64,000 nucleotides of DNA from Alistipes sp. (GTDB lineage: Bacteria > Bacteroidota > Bacteroidia > Bacteroidales > Rikenellaceae), in assembly GCA_021201825.1 (NCBI GenBank), contig JAJQED010000023.1:1-64000 (forward strand). The letters are read 5' to 3'. Below are positions 1-8,979 of this stretch, piece by piece. Below the pieces are notes generated by a model that worked only from the letters and a program-made list of their open reading frames with translations, did not search any database and was not told the origin of the DNA. Position 1 is the stretch's first letter; the number at the start of each line of letters is the position of its first letter. A program made the translations under genes and the position numbers.

Positions 1-257
1 CCCCCTATATAATACCAATTCTTTCTGTAAAAGTTCATGATATGAAATACCACCGGAAGGCTTTTTACGGTCCTGCCGGAGCGCTGGCTTTAATATCCAT
101 TGCAGGGTTATTTCCATTCGGGTCCAATTTAATTACCCGGTTACTTGCTACAAATCTGACTGATTCTTATTACCACCCGGGTAAAATCCGTGCCGCGGCG
201 GGTTTTGCATACTTATTGCTTAATGCGAGTTTGGTTTCAACTGATAAAAATCGCATT
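1..257. other. Upstream region of the efflux operon
   Basis: The reading frame of the adaptor gene is open back to position 42, but the first 72 residues look unlike any membrane fusion protein and precede a perfect lipoprotein signal, so I treat this stretch as non-coding leader. It holds an inverted pair TTACCCGG (about 136) and CCGGGTAA (about 178), separated by some 35 bases, which could be a regulator site. I see no good TAnnTTTG promoter, so the promoter may lie further upstream or be of another type. The far left edge belongs to whatever precedes the window. Confidence 0.4.
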
Positions 258-1391
258 ATGCGGACAAATATACTCTCCAACATTTTTAAATACGCAGGCT
301 TATTTCTTGTGACGGCCACGGCCGTTTCCTGCGGCGGAAAAGGTAAAAAAACCGCACAGGAAATAGCTGCGGCCCCAGCGTCCTATCCCACGGAAGTGGT
401 ATCCCCGCAACGGGTAGTACTCGAAAATTCCTACCCTGTCACTCTCAAAGGCCAGGAAGACATTGAGATACGTCCCCGTATCGACGGTTTTATCAAAAAT
501 ATCTATATCGACGAGGGGGCCGTGGTAAAGAAAGGTCAGCGTTTATTCGAAATAGATTCCCCGTCGGCCGTAGAAGGAGTGACATCGGCCAGGGCGGCGG
601 TCACTTCCTCGCAGTCTGATTTGGCGACCGCCGAGCTCAACGTAGAAAGGATGCGGCCGCTTGCAGAGAAAAACATTATAAGCACCGTCCAGCTGGAGAC
701 CTATGAAAACCAATACCGGGCGGCCCAGGCTGCCGTAGCACAAGCTCAGTCTTCCCTGTCGCAAGCCCAGGCCACACTCGGGTGGACCACCGTAACCAGC
801 CCGGTGGACGGGGTTGCGGGAACGATACCTTACCGTCAGGGAAGTCTTGTTAGCAGCAGTGACATCCTGACCACCGTGGCCAACACATCCAATATATTCG
901 CCTATTTTTCGCTCAATGAAAAAGAGCTGCTCGAACTGCTCTCGTCCTATACCGGCACCACCCAGGCGGAGAAGATCGGGAATATGCCCGAAGTTACACT
1001 CACTCTTGCCGACGGAACGGTTTACGGCTTCAAAGGCCGTATCGAGACTATTTCCGGCGTGTTGGACACCTACACCGGTTCGGCCAGCCTTAGGGCGGAA
1101 TTCCCCAACCCGGCAGGGATACTGCGCAGCGGCATGAGCGGGACCCTTGCCATACCCACCATACTTGAAAATACGATACTCGTTCCTCAGAAAGCTACTT
1201 TCGCCCAACAGGATAAGACCCTTATTTATAAAGTCCAGGCGGATTCGGTAGTACAGTCAGTTATCGAAGTCCTCCCTACTCCGGACGGCCAGTCTTTCGC
1301 CGTAACCCGCGGATTGCAGGACGGTGACCGTATAGTCACCGACGGTGTGGCCACCCTGTCCAACGGAAAAAAGATCGCCATCCAAAACTAA
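258..1391 (+). CDS. RND efflux periplasmic adaptor (membrane fusion protein), lipoprotein
   Basis: This is the AcrA/MexA-type adaptor that links the inner-membrane pump to the outer-membrane channel across the periplasm. From ATG 258 the product is 377 residues, the usual size. It begins with MRTN, a hydrophobic stretch and a lipobox ending VSCGG, so it is probably lipid-anchored. A biotinyl-lipoyl-like half motif follows (RPRIDGFIKNIYIDEGAVVKKGQ), then an alpha-helical hairpin rich in Ala and Gln, the second lipoyl half (VTSPVDGVAGTIPYRQGSLV) and the beta-barrel and membrane-proximal domains. A longer frame from 42 exists, but the lipoprotein signal decides the start. The pump gene begins 6 bases after the stop. 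Substrates cannot be told from sequence. Confidence 0.92.
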   Translation: MRTNILSNIFKYAGLFLVTATAVSCGGKGKKTAQEIAAAPASYPTEVVSPQRVVLENSYPVTLKGQEDIEIRPRIDGFIKNIYIDEGAVVKKGQRLFEIDSPSAVEGVTSARAAVTSSQSDLATAELNVERMRPLAEKNIISTVQLETYENQYRAAQAAVAQAQSSLSQAQATLGWTTVTSPVDGVAGTIPYRQGSLVSSSDILTTVANTSNIFAYFSLNEKELLELLSSYTGTTQAEKIGNMPEVTLTLADGTVYGFKGRIETISGVLDTYTGSASLRAEFPNPAGILRSGMSGTLAIPTILENTILVPQKATFAQQDKTLIYKVQADSVVQSVIEVLPTPDGQSFAVTRGLQDGDRIVTDGVATLSNGKKIAIQN

Positions 1392-1397
1392 CTACGG

Positions 1398-4300
1398 ATG
1401 CTTAAACTTTTTATAGACAGGCCAGTTCTATCGACGGTGATCTCCATCCTTATCGTCGTGCTGGGGATTATCGGTCTGGTTTCCCTTCCGATCGAGCAAT
1501 ACCCGGATATCGCACCTCCTACCGTGAGTGTCTCTACCACTTACAGCGGAGCGAACGCGGATGCCGTTCTGAGCAGTGTCGTCATCCCACTGGAGGAACA
1601 GATAAACGGCGTGGAGGGAATGACCTATATGACTTCCACAGCGTCCAATTCCGGGAGCGCACAGATAACGGTCTATTTCCGACAGGGCATCGATCCCGAC
1701 ATAGCGGCGGTCAACGTACAGAACCTGGTCTCGCAGGCCTCGTCGCTGCTTCCCGCGGAAGTTGTACAGACGGGCGTCACCGTCCGCAAAAGCCAGAACA
1801 GCACCCTGCTTATGCTGTTCCTCTATTCGGATAATCCGGACTACGACGCGGAATTTATCCAGAATTACGCAAACATAAACCTTATCCCTCAGATCCAACG
1901 TGTAAACGGCGTGGGGCAAGCCACCGTTTACGGGGAGAAGTCCTATTCGATGCGCATATGGCTCAAACCGGACGTTATGGCGGTTTACGGGATAAACCCG
2001 TCGGAAGTGCTGGCGGCCCTCCAGGACCAGAATATCGAGGCGGCCCCGGGAGAACTGGGACAAAACAGCGGACAGACATTCCAGTATACCCTCAAATATA
2101 CCGGACGGCTGAAAACGGAGCAACAGTTCGGGGATATTATAATCCGTTCGAGCGACGGTAATATACTGCGGGTGCGGGATATTGCCGACGTAGAACTCGG
2201 TTCGCTCAACTACACCGTAGAAACCACTGCCAACGGACGCCAGGCAGTGATGCTTGCTATTAGCCAGACGTCGGGCTCTAATGCCCAACAGGTCATCACC
2301 AATATCAAGAAAGAACTGGAAGAGGTATCGGGATCGTTCCCGCCGGGGATGCATTACGAATTTATGATCGACGCCAGCGAATTTCTCAATGCTTCCATAC
2401 ACAAAGTGTGGCACACCCTGCTGGAAGCTTTTATACTTGTCTTTCTGGTGGTTTTCATATTCCTGCAGGACATCCGATCTACACTTATTCCTGCCATTGC
2501 CGTTCCCGTGGCTGTGGTCGGCACTTTCTTTTTCCTGCTTATCCTCGGGTTCTCCATCAATCTACTGACGCTTTTCGCCCTTATCCTCGCTATCGGGATA
2601 GTTGTTGACGACGCTATCGTAGTAGTAGAGGCGGTACACGCCAAACTCGACGCCGGCGAAGAAGACCCACGCAAGGCCACGGTAGAGGCAATGGGCGAGA
2701 TCGCACCTGCTATCGTTTCCATTACGCTTGTCATGGCTGCGGTTTTCATCCCGGTGAGCTTTATCGGAGGCACCAGCGGGATTTTCTTCCGGCAGTTCGG
2801 GTTGACCCTGGCCACCGCGATACTTATCTCCGCGGTTAACGCTCTCACCCTCAGTCCTGCCCTTTGTGCACTGTTCCTGCGGCCCAAGGATGAGGAAAAA
2901 GAGAAAAAAGGATTCCTTAAACGGTTCTATTACTATTTTAATATCGGATTCCAGGCGGTTACCAACCGATATACAGGGACATTGGACCGGTTGGCCCAGG
3001 GACGCAAAAAATGGATACCGGTAATAGCCGTTGCAATATTCGCGTTCCTGCTTTTCCTTCTGATGAACCGGATACCCGCGGGTTTCATCCCGCAGGAAGA
3101 CAGCGGTGCGGCCATGGGTATGATAACCCTGCCGCCGGGTTCGTCGATGGAACGTACGGACACGGTACTGCAACAGGTAATGTCCCTGGCCGAAGACCTG
3201 CCGGACGTACAGTCGGTGGCCGGGATCAACGGGGTTAATTTCATGAGCGGACTCGGCAGCTCCTACGCATCGGTAGTCATAAAACTCAAACCGTGGGACG
3301 ACCGTGACGTTACCGTCAATGACATCGTTACAGAGATGTTCCAAAAAACCGCGGCAATACAGGACGCCACTTTCCTGTTTTTCGGGACCCCGACCATCCA
3401 GGGGTTCGGTCTTAGCAACGGTGTATCGCTCGAGCTGGAAGACCGCACCGGAGGCGATATCGACACTTTCTATGGCGTCACGGCCCGTTTTCTCGGACTT
3501 CTTAACGGCCGCCCGGAGATACAGTATGCTACCACGACATTCAACCCTAATTTCCCCCAGAAAGAGATTTCGGTCGATATGGCCCGCGTAACGAACGCAG
3601 GGTTGACCCTAAGCGATATAATGACTACGCTCCAGGTTTATATCGGGAGTTATTACGTGTCGAATTTCAATCTGTTCGGCAAACAGTTCCGGGTGATGGC
3701 CCAGGCCCTCCCGCAATACAGGGCCAGCGAGCAGGACCTGGACGGCATATATGTCCTTACGGCTTCCGGGGCCACGGCTCCTATCACCGAGTTCATAACT
3801 GTTACCGATATCACCGGTCCCCAGTCCCTGACGCGGTTCAACCTCTACTCCTCCATGGACGTAACGATCATACCGGCCGCCACGGCAAGCACCGGGGATG
3901 TTATAAGGCTCGTCGACGACCTGGCCAAGGAGAATCTCCCGGACGGTTATTCGTATGAATATTCCGGCATAAGCCGGGAAGAGGACGAAAGCAGCAGCCA
4001 GACTTTCCTCATTTTTGCCCTGTGCCTGGTGTTCGTTTACCTGCTCCTGTCGGCCCTTTACGAGAGCTATATCCTGCCGTGGGCGGTAATCCTCTCGCTT
4101 CCGGTCGGGCTTTCGGGCGTCTATATATTTATCTGGCTCGGCCTGCTGTTCAAAAGCGGGATCGTCAATAATATTTATGTCCAGATCGCGCTCATAATGC
4201 TTATCGGCCTGTTGGCCAAGAATGCGATCCTGATCGTGGAATATGCCGTCCAACGGCGACAGGAGGGAATGGCCCTCGTGCAATCGGCCATTAGCGGGGC

Positions 4301-4559
4301 GCAGGCGCGTTTACGCCCTATCCTGATGACTTCGTTCGCGTTTATATTCGGTCTGCTTCCACTGGCTTTTTCTTCCGGCGCAGGGGCTATCGGGAATAGG
4401 TCCATAGGACTTTCCGCGGTGGGCGGCATGCTTATAGGTACCGTATTCGGGGTGTTCGTGATCCCGATACTGTACGTTATATTCCAGGGTCTGCAGGAGA
4501 GGATAAGCCGCCGGAGCGGGCGAAGAAAAACTGTCAACGACAATACCGATGGCGCATGA
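1398..4559 (+). CDS. RND efflux pump, inner-membrane HAE1/AcrB-type permease
   Basis: A 1053-residue proton-driven drug/lipophile exporter, the usual length for AcrB relatives. It starts MLKLFIDRPVLSTVISILIV (TM1), with the family motif LPIEQYPDIAPPTVSVST after it. The proton-relay aspartate pair lies in TM4 (LAIGIVVDDAIVVVE, around residue 405) and the matching lysine in TM10 (IGLLAKNAILIVEY, around residue 935). Two large periplasmic porter/docking loops follow TM1 and TM7. The gene sits between its adaptor and its outer-membrane factor, and its last four bases (ATGA) overlap the start of the next gene, so the two are translationally coupled. The intact proton relay argues for a functional pump. 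Confidence 0.96.
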   Translation: MLKLFIDRPVLSTVISILIVVLGIIGLVSLPIEQYPDIAPPTVSVSTTYSGANADAVLSSVVIPLEEQINGVEGMTYMTSTASNSGSAQITVYFRQGIDPDIAAVNVQNLVSQASSLLPAEVVQTGVTVRKSQNSTLLMLFLYSDNPDYDAEFIQNYANINLIPQIQRVNGVGQATVYGEKSYSMRIWLKPDVMAVYGINPSEVLAALQDQNIEAAPGELGQNSGQTFQYTLKYTGRLKTEQQFGDIIIRSSDGNILRVRDIADVELGSLNYTVETTANGRQAVMLAISQTSGSNAQQVITNIKKELEEVSGSFPPGMHYEFMIDASEFLNASIHKVWHTLLEAFILVFLVVFIFLQDIRSTLIPAIAVPVAVVGTFFFLLILGFSINLLTLFALILAIGIVVDDAIVVVEAVHAKLDAGEEDPRKATVEAMGEIAPAIVSITLVMAAVFIPVSFIGGTSGIFFRQFGLTLATAILISAVNALTLSPALCALFLRPKDEEKEKKGFLKRFYYYFNIGFQAVTNRYTGTLDRLAQGRKKWIPVIAVAIFAFLLFLLMNRIPAGFIPQEDSGAAMGMITLPPGSSMERTDTVLQQVMSLAEDLPDVQSVAGINGVNFMSGLGSSYASVVIKLKPWDDRDVTVNDIVTEMFQKTAAIQDATFLFFGTPTIQGFGLSNGVSLELEDRTGGDIDTFYGVTARFLGLLNGRPEIQYATTTFNPNFPQKEISVDMARVTNAGLTLSDIMTTLQVYIGSYYVSNFNLFGKQFRVMAQALPQYRASEQDLDGIYVLTASGATAPITEFITVTDITGPQSLTRFNLYSSMDVTIIPAATASTGDVIRLVDDLAKENLPDGYSYEYSGISREEDESSSQTFLIFALCLVFVYLLLSALYESYILPWAVILSLPVGLSGVYIFIWLGLLFKSGIVNNIYVQIALIMLIGLLAKNAILIVEYAVQRRQEGMALVQSAISGAQARLRPILMTSFAFIFGLLPLAFSSGAGAIGNRSIGLSAVGGMLIGTVFGVFVIPILYVIFQGLQERISRRSGRRKTVNDNTDGA

Positions 4560-5974
4560 AAAAGTTCGCATTATATATGATCCTTATCGCGGCAACTGGC
4601 CTTAGCGCCATTTCCTGCCGCCATGGGCGGGTTTACAAGTCCCCCGCTTTCGATACCGACAGTCTTGTACGCGACTGGTATCCGACAGATACTTTCAGTA
4701 TAGCGGATATACCCTGGCAGGAATTCTTCACGGACCCGGTTCTGCTCGGCCTTATCGATGAGGGGGTTAGGAATAATACTGACATTCAGGTCGCTTATGC
4801 CCGGATAGAGGCGGCAGAAGCCGAATTGCGCATGGCGCGGCAGGCCCTTTTTCCCAATGCATCCGTTGCGGCTGAGGTCAATGAAACACTCACGAGCGAC
4901 GGTACAAGTGGCCGTAAAGTTCTTGGATATTCATCTCCGCAATACAGCCTCGGCATAACATCCACATGGGAAGCCGATATTTGGGGAAAGCTATCCGCTA
5001 CCAAGCGTTCCCAGTATGCATCATTCCTAAATAGCCTCGAATACCGCAACCTTATATACTCGTCGCTGGTGGCCAATATCGCAACGACATACTATTCCCT
5101 GCTTGCCCTGGACCGGCAGCTGGAAATTACGGAGAATATGGCACAGGTACTGGACCAAACGGTCCGAACTATGGAAGCCCTTATGGAAGCGGGAATACAG
5201 AACGGGGCGTCCGTACAGCAGAGCCGGGCGGTATATTATGCTACCGTGGTAACGATCCCCGATATCGAGAGCAGTATCCGACAAACAGAAAACTCCCTAA
5301 GCGTTCTTATCGGCCGGGGGCCGGGGCCTATCGAACGCACCGGTTTGGACTCTCAAGACGTCGTTCCACTTATCCATACCGGGGTGCCTGCGCAGATGCT
5401 CGCACGAAGACCCGACGTCCGGCAAGCCGAGCTCACTTTCCGCTCCGCTTTCGAACTGACCTCCGCCGCCCGGGCGGCATTCTATCCCTCCGTAACGCTC
5501 GGATCGGGTTCGTTCCTGGGCTGGACCTCGACAAGTTTCACGGACTTTTTCAGGCCCGAAAAATTAATGGCCAATATTATCGGCCAGCTTACTATGCCCC
5601 TGTTCGCACAGGGTCAACTGCGCGGCAACCTGCGTGTGGCCGAAGCCACGCAGGAGGAAGCGTTTCTGAATTTCCGCCAGACCGTTCTTACCGCCGGACA
5701 GGAAGTATCGGATATTATCTATTCTTTCTCTTCCAGCGTTACTAAAAATCCGATCCGCACCCTCCAGATCGATGCCTTGGAAACTGCCGTTTATTTTACA
5801 CAGGAATTACTGACAGCCGGTGAAGCCGATTATACCGAGGTTCTTACTGCCCAGCAGAGCCTGCTTTCGGCTCAACTGAACCGTGTCAGTGACCGGCTCG
5901 AGCAGCTGCAATACGGGGTACAGCTATATAAAGCGCTGGGAGGCGGATACCCGTTCCCGGACCGTCAGGAATAA
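4556..5974 (+). CDS. Outer-membrane efflux factor, NodT/TolC family lipoprotein
   Basis: The 472-residue outer-membrane channel of the tripartite pump. The signal peptide ends in the lipobox AISCRHG, giving an N-terminal lipid anchor as in OprM/NodT. The sequence has the twofold repeat of long helical hairpins typical of the family: NTDIQVAYARIEAAEAELR near residue 80 and RRPDVRQAELTFRSA near residue 285, both with the conserved Ala/Glu-rich pattern. Its start codon overlaps the pump stop. After the stop there are 87 bases before the convergent regulator gene, with no strong terminator seen. Which exported compounds it handles is unknown. Confidence 0.93.
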   Translation: MKKFALYMILIAATGLSAISCRHGRVYKSPAFDTDSLVRDWYPTDTFSIADIPWQEFFTDPVLLGLIDEGVRNNTDIQVAYARIEAAEAELRMARQALFPNASVAAEVNETLTSDGTSGRKVLGYSSPQYSLGITSTWEADIWGKLSATKRSQYASFLNSLEYRNLIYSSLVANIATTYYSLLALDRQLEITENMAQVLDQTVRTMEALMEAGIQNGASVQQSRAVYYATVVTIPDIESSIRQTENSLSVLIGRGPGPIERTGLDSQDVVPLIHTGVPAQMLARRPDVRQAELTFRSAFELTSAARAAFYPSVTLGSGSFLGWTSTSFTDFFRPEKLMANIIGQLTMPLFAQGQLRGNLRVAEATQEEAFLNFRQTVLTAGQEVSDIIYSFSSSVTKNPIRTLQIDALETAVYFTQELLTAGEADYTEVLTAQQSLLSAQLNRVSDRLEQLQYGVQLYKALGGGYPFPDRQE

Positions 5975-6061
5975 ATCTGCCTCCATGCGGCACCTATTTA
6001 GCGGAAGACTTTTTCGATGGACCGATGAAGAGTTTTATGCCGTTATTATCTCAAATAGAAT

Positions 6062-7057
6062 TTAATCCCGTTTCATCCCCGCTATCTTTTCCTGCATTTC
6101 TTCCAGGTATTCCCGCTGCTTCTGGAAAAACTCGTAACGCTGTTCGGGGTCGCTTGCGCTGATAATGTTGGATGAGTGCATCCACAGGCTGAACCATTGC
6201 CTGAATGTATTGAAAGTATTGATTCCGGTACTGGTAATCGGATTATGATAATTGGCGTAAAGGTTGACAAGGTTCAGTTCGTCGCTCTCGATAATAATAA
6301 CGTCGTTTGGCAGGAGAATTTTGGAAAAGAAAAAATAGACCTCCCTGTCCCTGCGCTCTATTATTCCCTTGTTGCATAACTTTTCACAATTATCGATCAA
6401 TTTATACAGGTCCTCTGTTACCTGTCGTGCTTCGTCTTCAGATATAACGTGAATCTTATAGAAGAAGAGTAAATCCTCGGCAATGGTCCGGGTCATATCC
6501 ACATGCAGAATATAGATAGTACGGCTGGAAGAGTGAATATAATCCCGGTATCTACGGTAAAAGTCGAGGCTTGTTTCGTTAAACTCCACTTCACTCACGC
6601 TCGTTGTATGCTCCACCCCTTTGGTAAAATAGACCCACTTCATATAACTGAACCTGGCGATCCACGGATAATCGGCAAAAACGATGTCGGGAACCGTATT
6701 GGCCGCGATGTAATACCGGCAGTTTTCAGACGAGGAAGCCAAACTGAAAGCATCCAGGGTTTGACGCATCAGTTCATCGTTCTCGCGCCCGTTCGAAAAA
6801 TCCTGCATATATATCTCCATCGGATATTTGTCCGGATGCGCCGTTTCGTTGAATAGTTCACCGAACGGAACATCCAGTTTTTTGCCGATGGTATATAACT
6901 CCATCATGGAAAACTGCGTATCGCCGCGCAGTTTTTTATGTACCGTTTTTTCATGCACCCCTAAAATATCGGACAGCAGGGGCACATAATTGTAATTCCC
7001 GGGGAAACGTTCCTGCAACAGTCCCCGTATCCTTTTGGCAAGTTTGATGGCATCCAT
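6062..7057 (-). CDS. Helix-turn-helix protein of unknown family (paralogue of its neighbour)
   Basis: A 331-residue cytosolic protein with no signal peptide. Residues about 5-70 look like a compact helix-turn-helix: YVPLLSDILGVHEKTVHKKL, then RGDTQFSMMELYTIGKKLDV, a pattern close to BetR/XRE-like domains. The remaining 260 residues are unfamiliar, predicted mixed alpha/beta, and rich in Tyr, Phe and Asn. The upstream gene on the same strand has the same layout and a recognisably similar N-terminus, and only 14 bases separate them, so they look like a duplicated pair in one transcript. Their divergent placement to the fimbrial operon suggests, but does not show, a regulatory link. Function otherwise unknown. 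Confidence 0.7.
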   Translation of the reverse strand: MDAIKLAKRIRGLLQERFPGNYNYVPLLSDILGVHEKTVHKKLRGDTQFSMMELYTIGKKLDVPFGELFNETAHPDKYPMEIYMQDFSNGRENDELMRQTLDAFSLASSSENCRYYIAANTVPDIVFADYPWIARFSYMKWVYFTKGVEHTTSVSEVEFNETSLDFYRRYRDYIHSSSRTIYILHVDMTRTIAEDLLFFYKIHVISEDEARQVTEDLYKLIDNCEKLCNKGIIERRDREVYFFFSKILLPNDVIIIESDELNLVNLYANYHNPITSTGINTFNTFRQWFSLWMHSSNIISASDPEQRYEFFQKQREYLEEMQEKIAGMKRD

Positions 7058-7071
7058 GGGGGCTTGGGTTT

Positions 7072-8028
7072 TTAAATCGTCTCGATTATTTCCAACTGCT
7101 TTTTAAAGAACTTGTTCCTTTGTGTATGGTTACTTCCCGAAAGTATTATCGCTCCGTTCATCAGCCTGTCGGCAATTATTTTCTGGGAACGCAGGTCCTG
7201 TTCGTTCTCGCTGCCGCAGAACGCGTGATGGTACAAAAAGAAATCGGTTCGGTTGACAGTCGAACTGCGAAGCGTATTACTATGGAAATTCATATCCACG
7301 GGCGACACCGCAAAAGTGAATGTTTGGTACGGTGCCGGATTATTGCATAACCGGTTAAGGTATCCGATCATCTCTATCATTTGCCCTTTTATCCCGTCAG
7401 CATCCTCCCGGGTGATCATATCCACATCCAGGAAGAACCGTACGTCCCGTACAACGTTTCTTATTATATCCGTTCCCCACAGGAACGTCAGGCTGTTGAA
7501 CGAGTCTATAAGATTGAGGTAACTGTCCTTTAGTTCTTCGAATGCCGGCCAGCTGTCGACCAGCTGCCTGAAAGCGTCGGGTTCGATGGTTTCTTTTGTG
7601 AAATATCCGAGCTTGAGCAGCAGCAGCTGGCTGATGTTGTCATACCTTATATGCAACGCTTCCGGGAGTCTGTTACATATTATTGTATAAGAGCTTTGCG
7701 GGCAGTTGCTTGCCTGTTCTAATATGGTAAACAGGTTCGATATGTAACATTTGCTCAAGGATAACGGTTCAGGGAACTGGTAAACCCGGAGCGAGCTCAC
7801 GCTTCCCGGATTCTTTTCCGCCAAAGATTCCAGGGATATGCCGAGTTCAGCGCAGATATTGAAAATTTCGTCCAAAGAGAATTTATATTCACCCCGGAGC
7901 CTCCGCTTTACCGATTTGGCATCCCTGCCCAATACGGCGGCGATTTTTTCAGTCATCTCTTTTTCGCTGCCGATGCGCATAGAGAGGATTTTTTTGAAGT
8001 TATCCAGTAACGTCCTATACTCCTGCAT
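7072..8028 (-). CDS. Helix-turn-helix protein of unknown family, first gene of the pair
   Basis: A 318-residue protein with the same architecture as the gene that follows it: an N-terminal helix-turn-helix (EKIAAVLGRDAKSVKRRL, then RGEYKFSLDEIFNICAELGI) and a long unfamiliar C-terminal region of about 240 residues. The motif [K/R]RLRG-x(4)-FS-x-[D/M]E, followed by a helix ending in GISLESL, resembles the BetR-type HTH. The C-terminal halves share length and a late block (NxxxTxxNxFxxx near the end) but diverge elsewhere. ATG 8028 is the only good start. It is divergently transcribed from the fimbrial operon across a 358-base gap. A TATTTTTA element on the minus strand (complement of about 8048-8055) may be its -7 box, with one mismatch to consensus. 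Confidence 0.7.
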   Translation of the reverse strand: MQEYRTLLDNFKKILSMRIGSEKEMTEKIAAVLGRDAKSVKRRLRGEYKFSLDEIFNICAELGISLESLAEKNPGSVSSLRVYQFPEPLSLSKCYISNLFTILEQASNCPQSSYTIICNRLPEALHIRYDNISQLLLLKLGYFTKETIEPDAFRQLVDSWPAFEELKDSYLNLIDSFNSLTFLWGTDIIRNVVRDVRFFLDVDMITREDADGIKGQMIEMIGYLNRLCNNPAPYQTFTFAVSPVDMNFHSNTLRSSTVNRTDFFLYHHAFCGSENEQDLRSQKIIADRLMNGAIILSGSNHTQRNKFFKKQLEIIETI

Positions 8029-8386
8029 GGTTGTTAACTATTTATCATAAAAATATTAACCCCCGGCCAAATACCCTAATCCGTCCATAAAATAATTTTC
8101 GCGGCCTAAAACAGGTCACGGAATATTCCGGTCTGTGAATTTGTCAGTTTGGGTCTTGTTTCGATTTGTGAAAGTAACGAAAACATTCCCGATCGCTGAC
8201 CTGTGGCACGAAAAAACCCCGAAACCCACCACGTCCGTTTTCCCCGGAACGTTTTTTCCCCACGCCTTAAAAATACGGCTGAAATTGGAACGAATTATTC
8301 CCGGCCACCGGCCTGTAAATTCCTCAAACGGAATTTAATTTCATAATGCGATAATTACGATACGGTTTTTTAAGAATAATGTCACT
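8029..8386. promoter_or_regulatory. Divergent control region between the HTH pair and the fimbrial operon
   Basis: No gene is visible here. The region contains a perfect 12-base palindrome CGGAATATTCCG at 8119-8130 and an 8-base inverted pair ACAGGTCA (8111-8118) and TGACCTGT (8197-8204), 78 bases apart. TGAATTTG near 8135 is one base away from the TAnnTTTG promoter element, but the 40 bases before ATG 8387 lack a clean match. The inverted pair could be regulator half-sites or, less likely, the ends of a small invertible segment. Confidence 0.45.
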
Positions 8387-8977
8387 ATGAAAAAAATACT
8401 CCTTTTATCGTCTCTTTTATGGATACCGGCCATTTGCTTTCCTCAAAAAATCGCCGTTAAAACTAACCTTGTCTACTGGGCGACCACCACTCCGAACCTG
8501 AGCGTAGAATGGGCACCCTCTTATAAGGTATCTCTTGACTTTCAGGGAAGCTATAACGGTTGGAAACATTTGGGCAGTGAAAAGGCCAACCGCAAACTGC
8601 GACACTGGCTGGTACAACCCGAAGTGCGGTTCTGGATATATGAAGCATTCGACGGCCATTTCTTAGGGATTCACCCTTTCTACGGTGATTATAACATCAG
8701 CAACCTGAAACTCCCGCTTCGCATATTCAAAGAGCCGGACGATCACAGGTATCAGGGATACGGAACCGGACTCGGATTCTCTTACGGTTACCAGTGGTAT
8801 ATGGGGCACCACTGGAACCTCGAATTCGAGTTCGGTTTTGGTTACGTATACCTCAATTACGACAAATACCGATCGGCAGAATGCAGCCCGTGCCTCGGGC
8901 ATCACCATAAGCATTATTTCGGGCCCCTGAAACTTTCCCTTTCGGTGGTTTACTTATTTCGCAATAAAAACAGATAG
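8387..8977 (+). CDS. DUF3575 outer-membrane beta-barrel protein of the fimbrial operon
   Basis: A 196-residue protein with a cleavable signal peptide (cleavage near CFPQ). The start of the mature protein, KIAVKTNLVYWATTTPNLSVEWAP, is the hallmark of DUF3575, a family of small outer-membrane barrel proteins found at the head of Mfa/FimA-type fimbrial operons in Bacteroidales. Alternating aromatic strands (WNLEFEFGFGYVYLNYDKY) and a C-terminal SLSVVYLFR strand fit an eight-strand barrel. The histidine-rich loop GHHHKHYFGP is unusual. The next gene starts 2 bases after the stop, so the two are co-translated. Its exact job in fimbrial assembly is not known. Confidence 0.85.
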   Translation: MKKILLLSSLLWIPAICFPQKIAVKTNLVYWATTTPNLSVEWAPSYKVSLDFQGSYNGWKHLGSEKANRKLRHWLVQPEVRFWIYEAFDGHFLGIHPFYGDYNISNLKLPLRIFKEPDDHRYQGYGTGLGFSYGYQWYMGHHWNLEFEFGFGYVYLNYDKYRSAECSPCLGHHHKHYFGPLKLSLSVVYLFRNKNR

Positions 8978-8979
8978 TT

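Noticed and set aside
42-257. N-terminal extension of the RND adaptor gene (72 residues in frame)
   Set aside because: It does not resemble any adaptor protein, and a full lipoprotein signal begins at 258.
543-1208. Long antisense open frame over the adaptor gene
   Set aside because: It is a codon-shadow of the real gene. The product has no signal, domain or plausible composition. The same applies to other long antisense frames over susC, pyrG, ackA and uvrA.
8111-8204. Firm call of a phase-variable invertible promoter
   Set aside because: The arms are only 8 bases and there is no nearby invertase. It is kept only as a low-interest observation.
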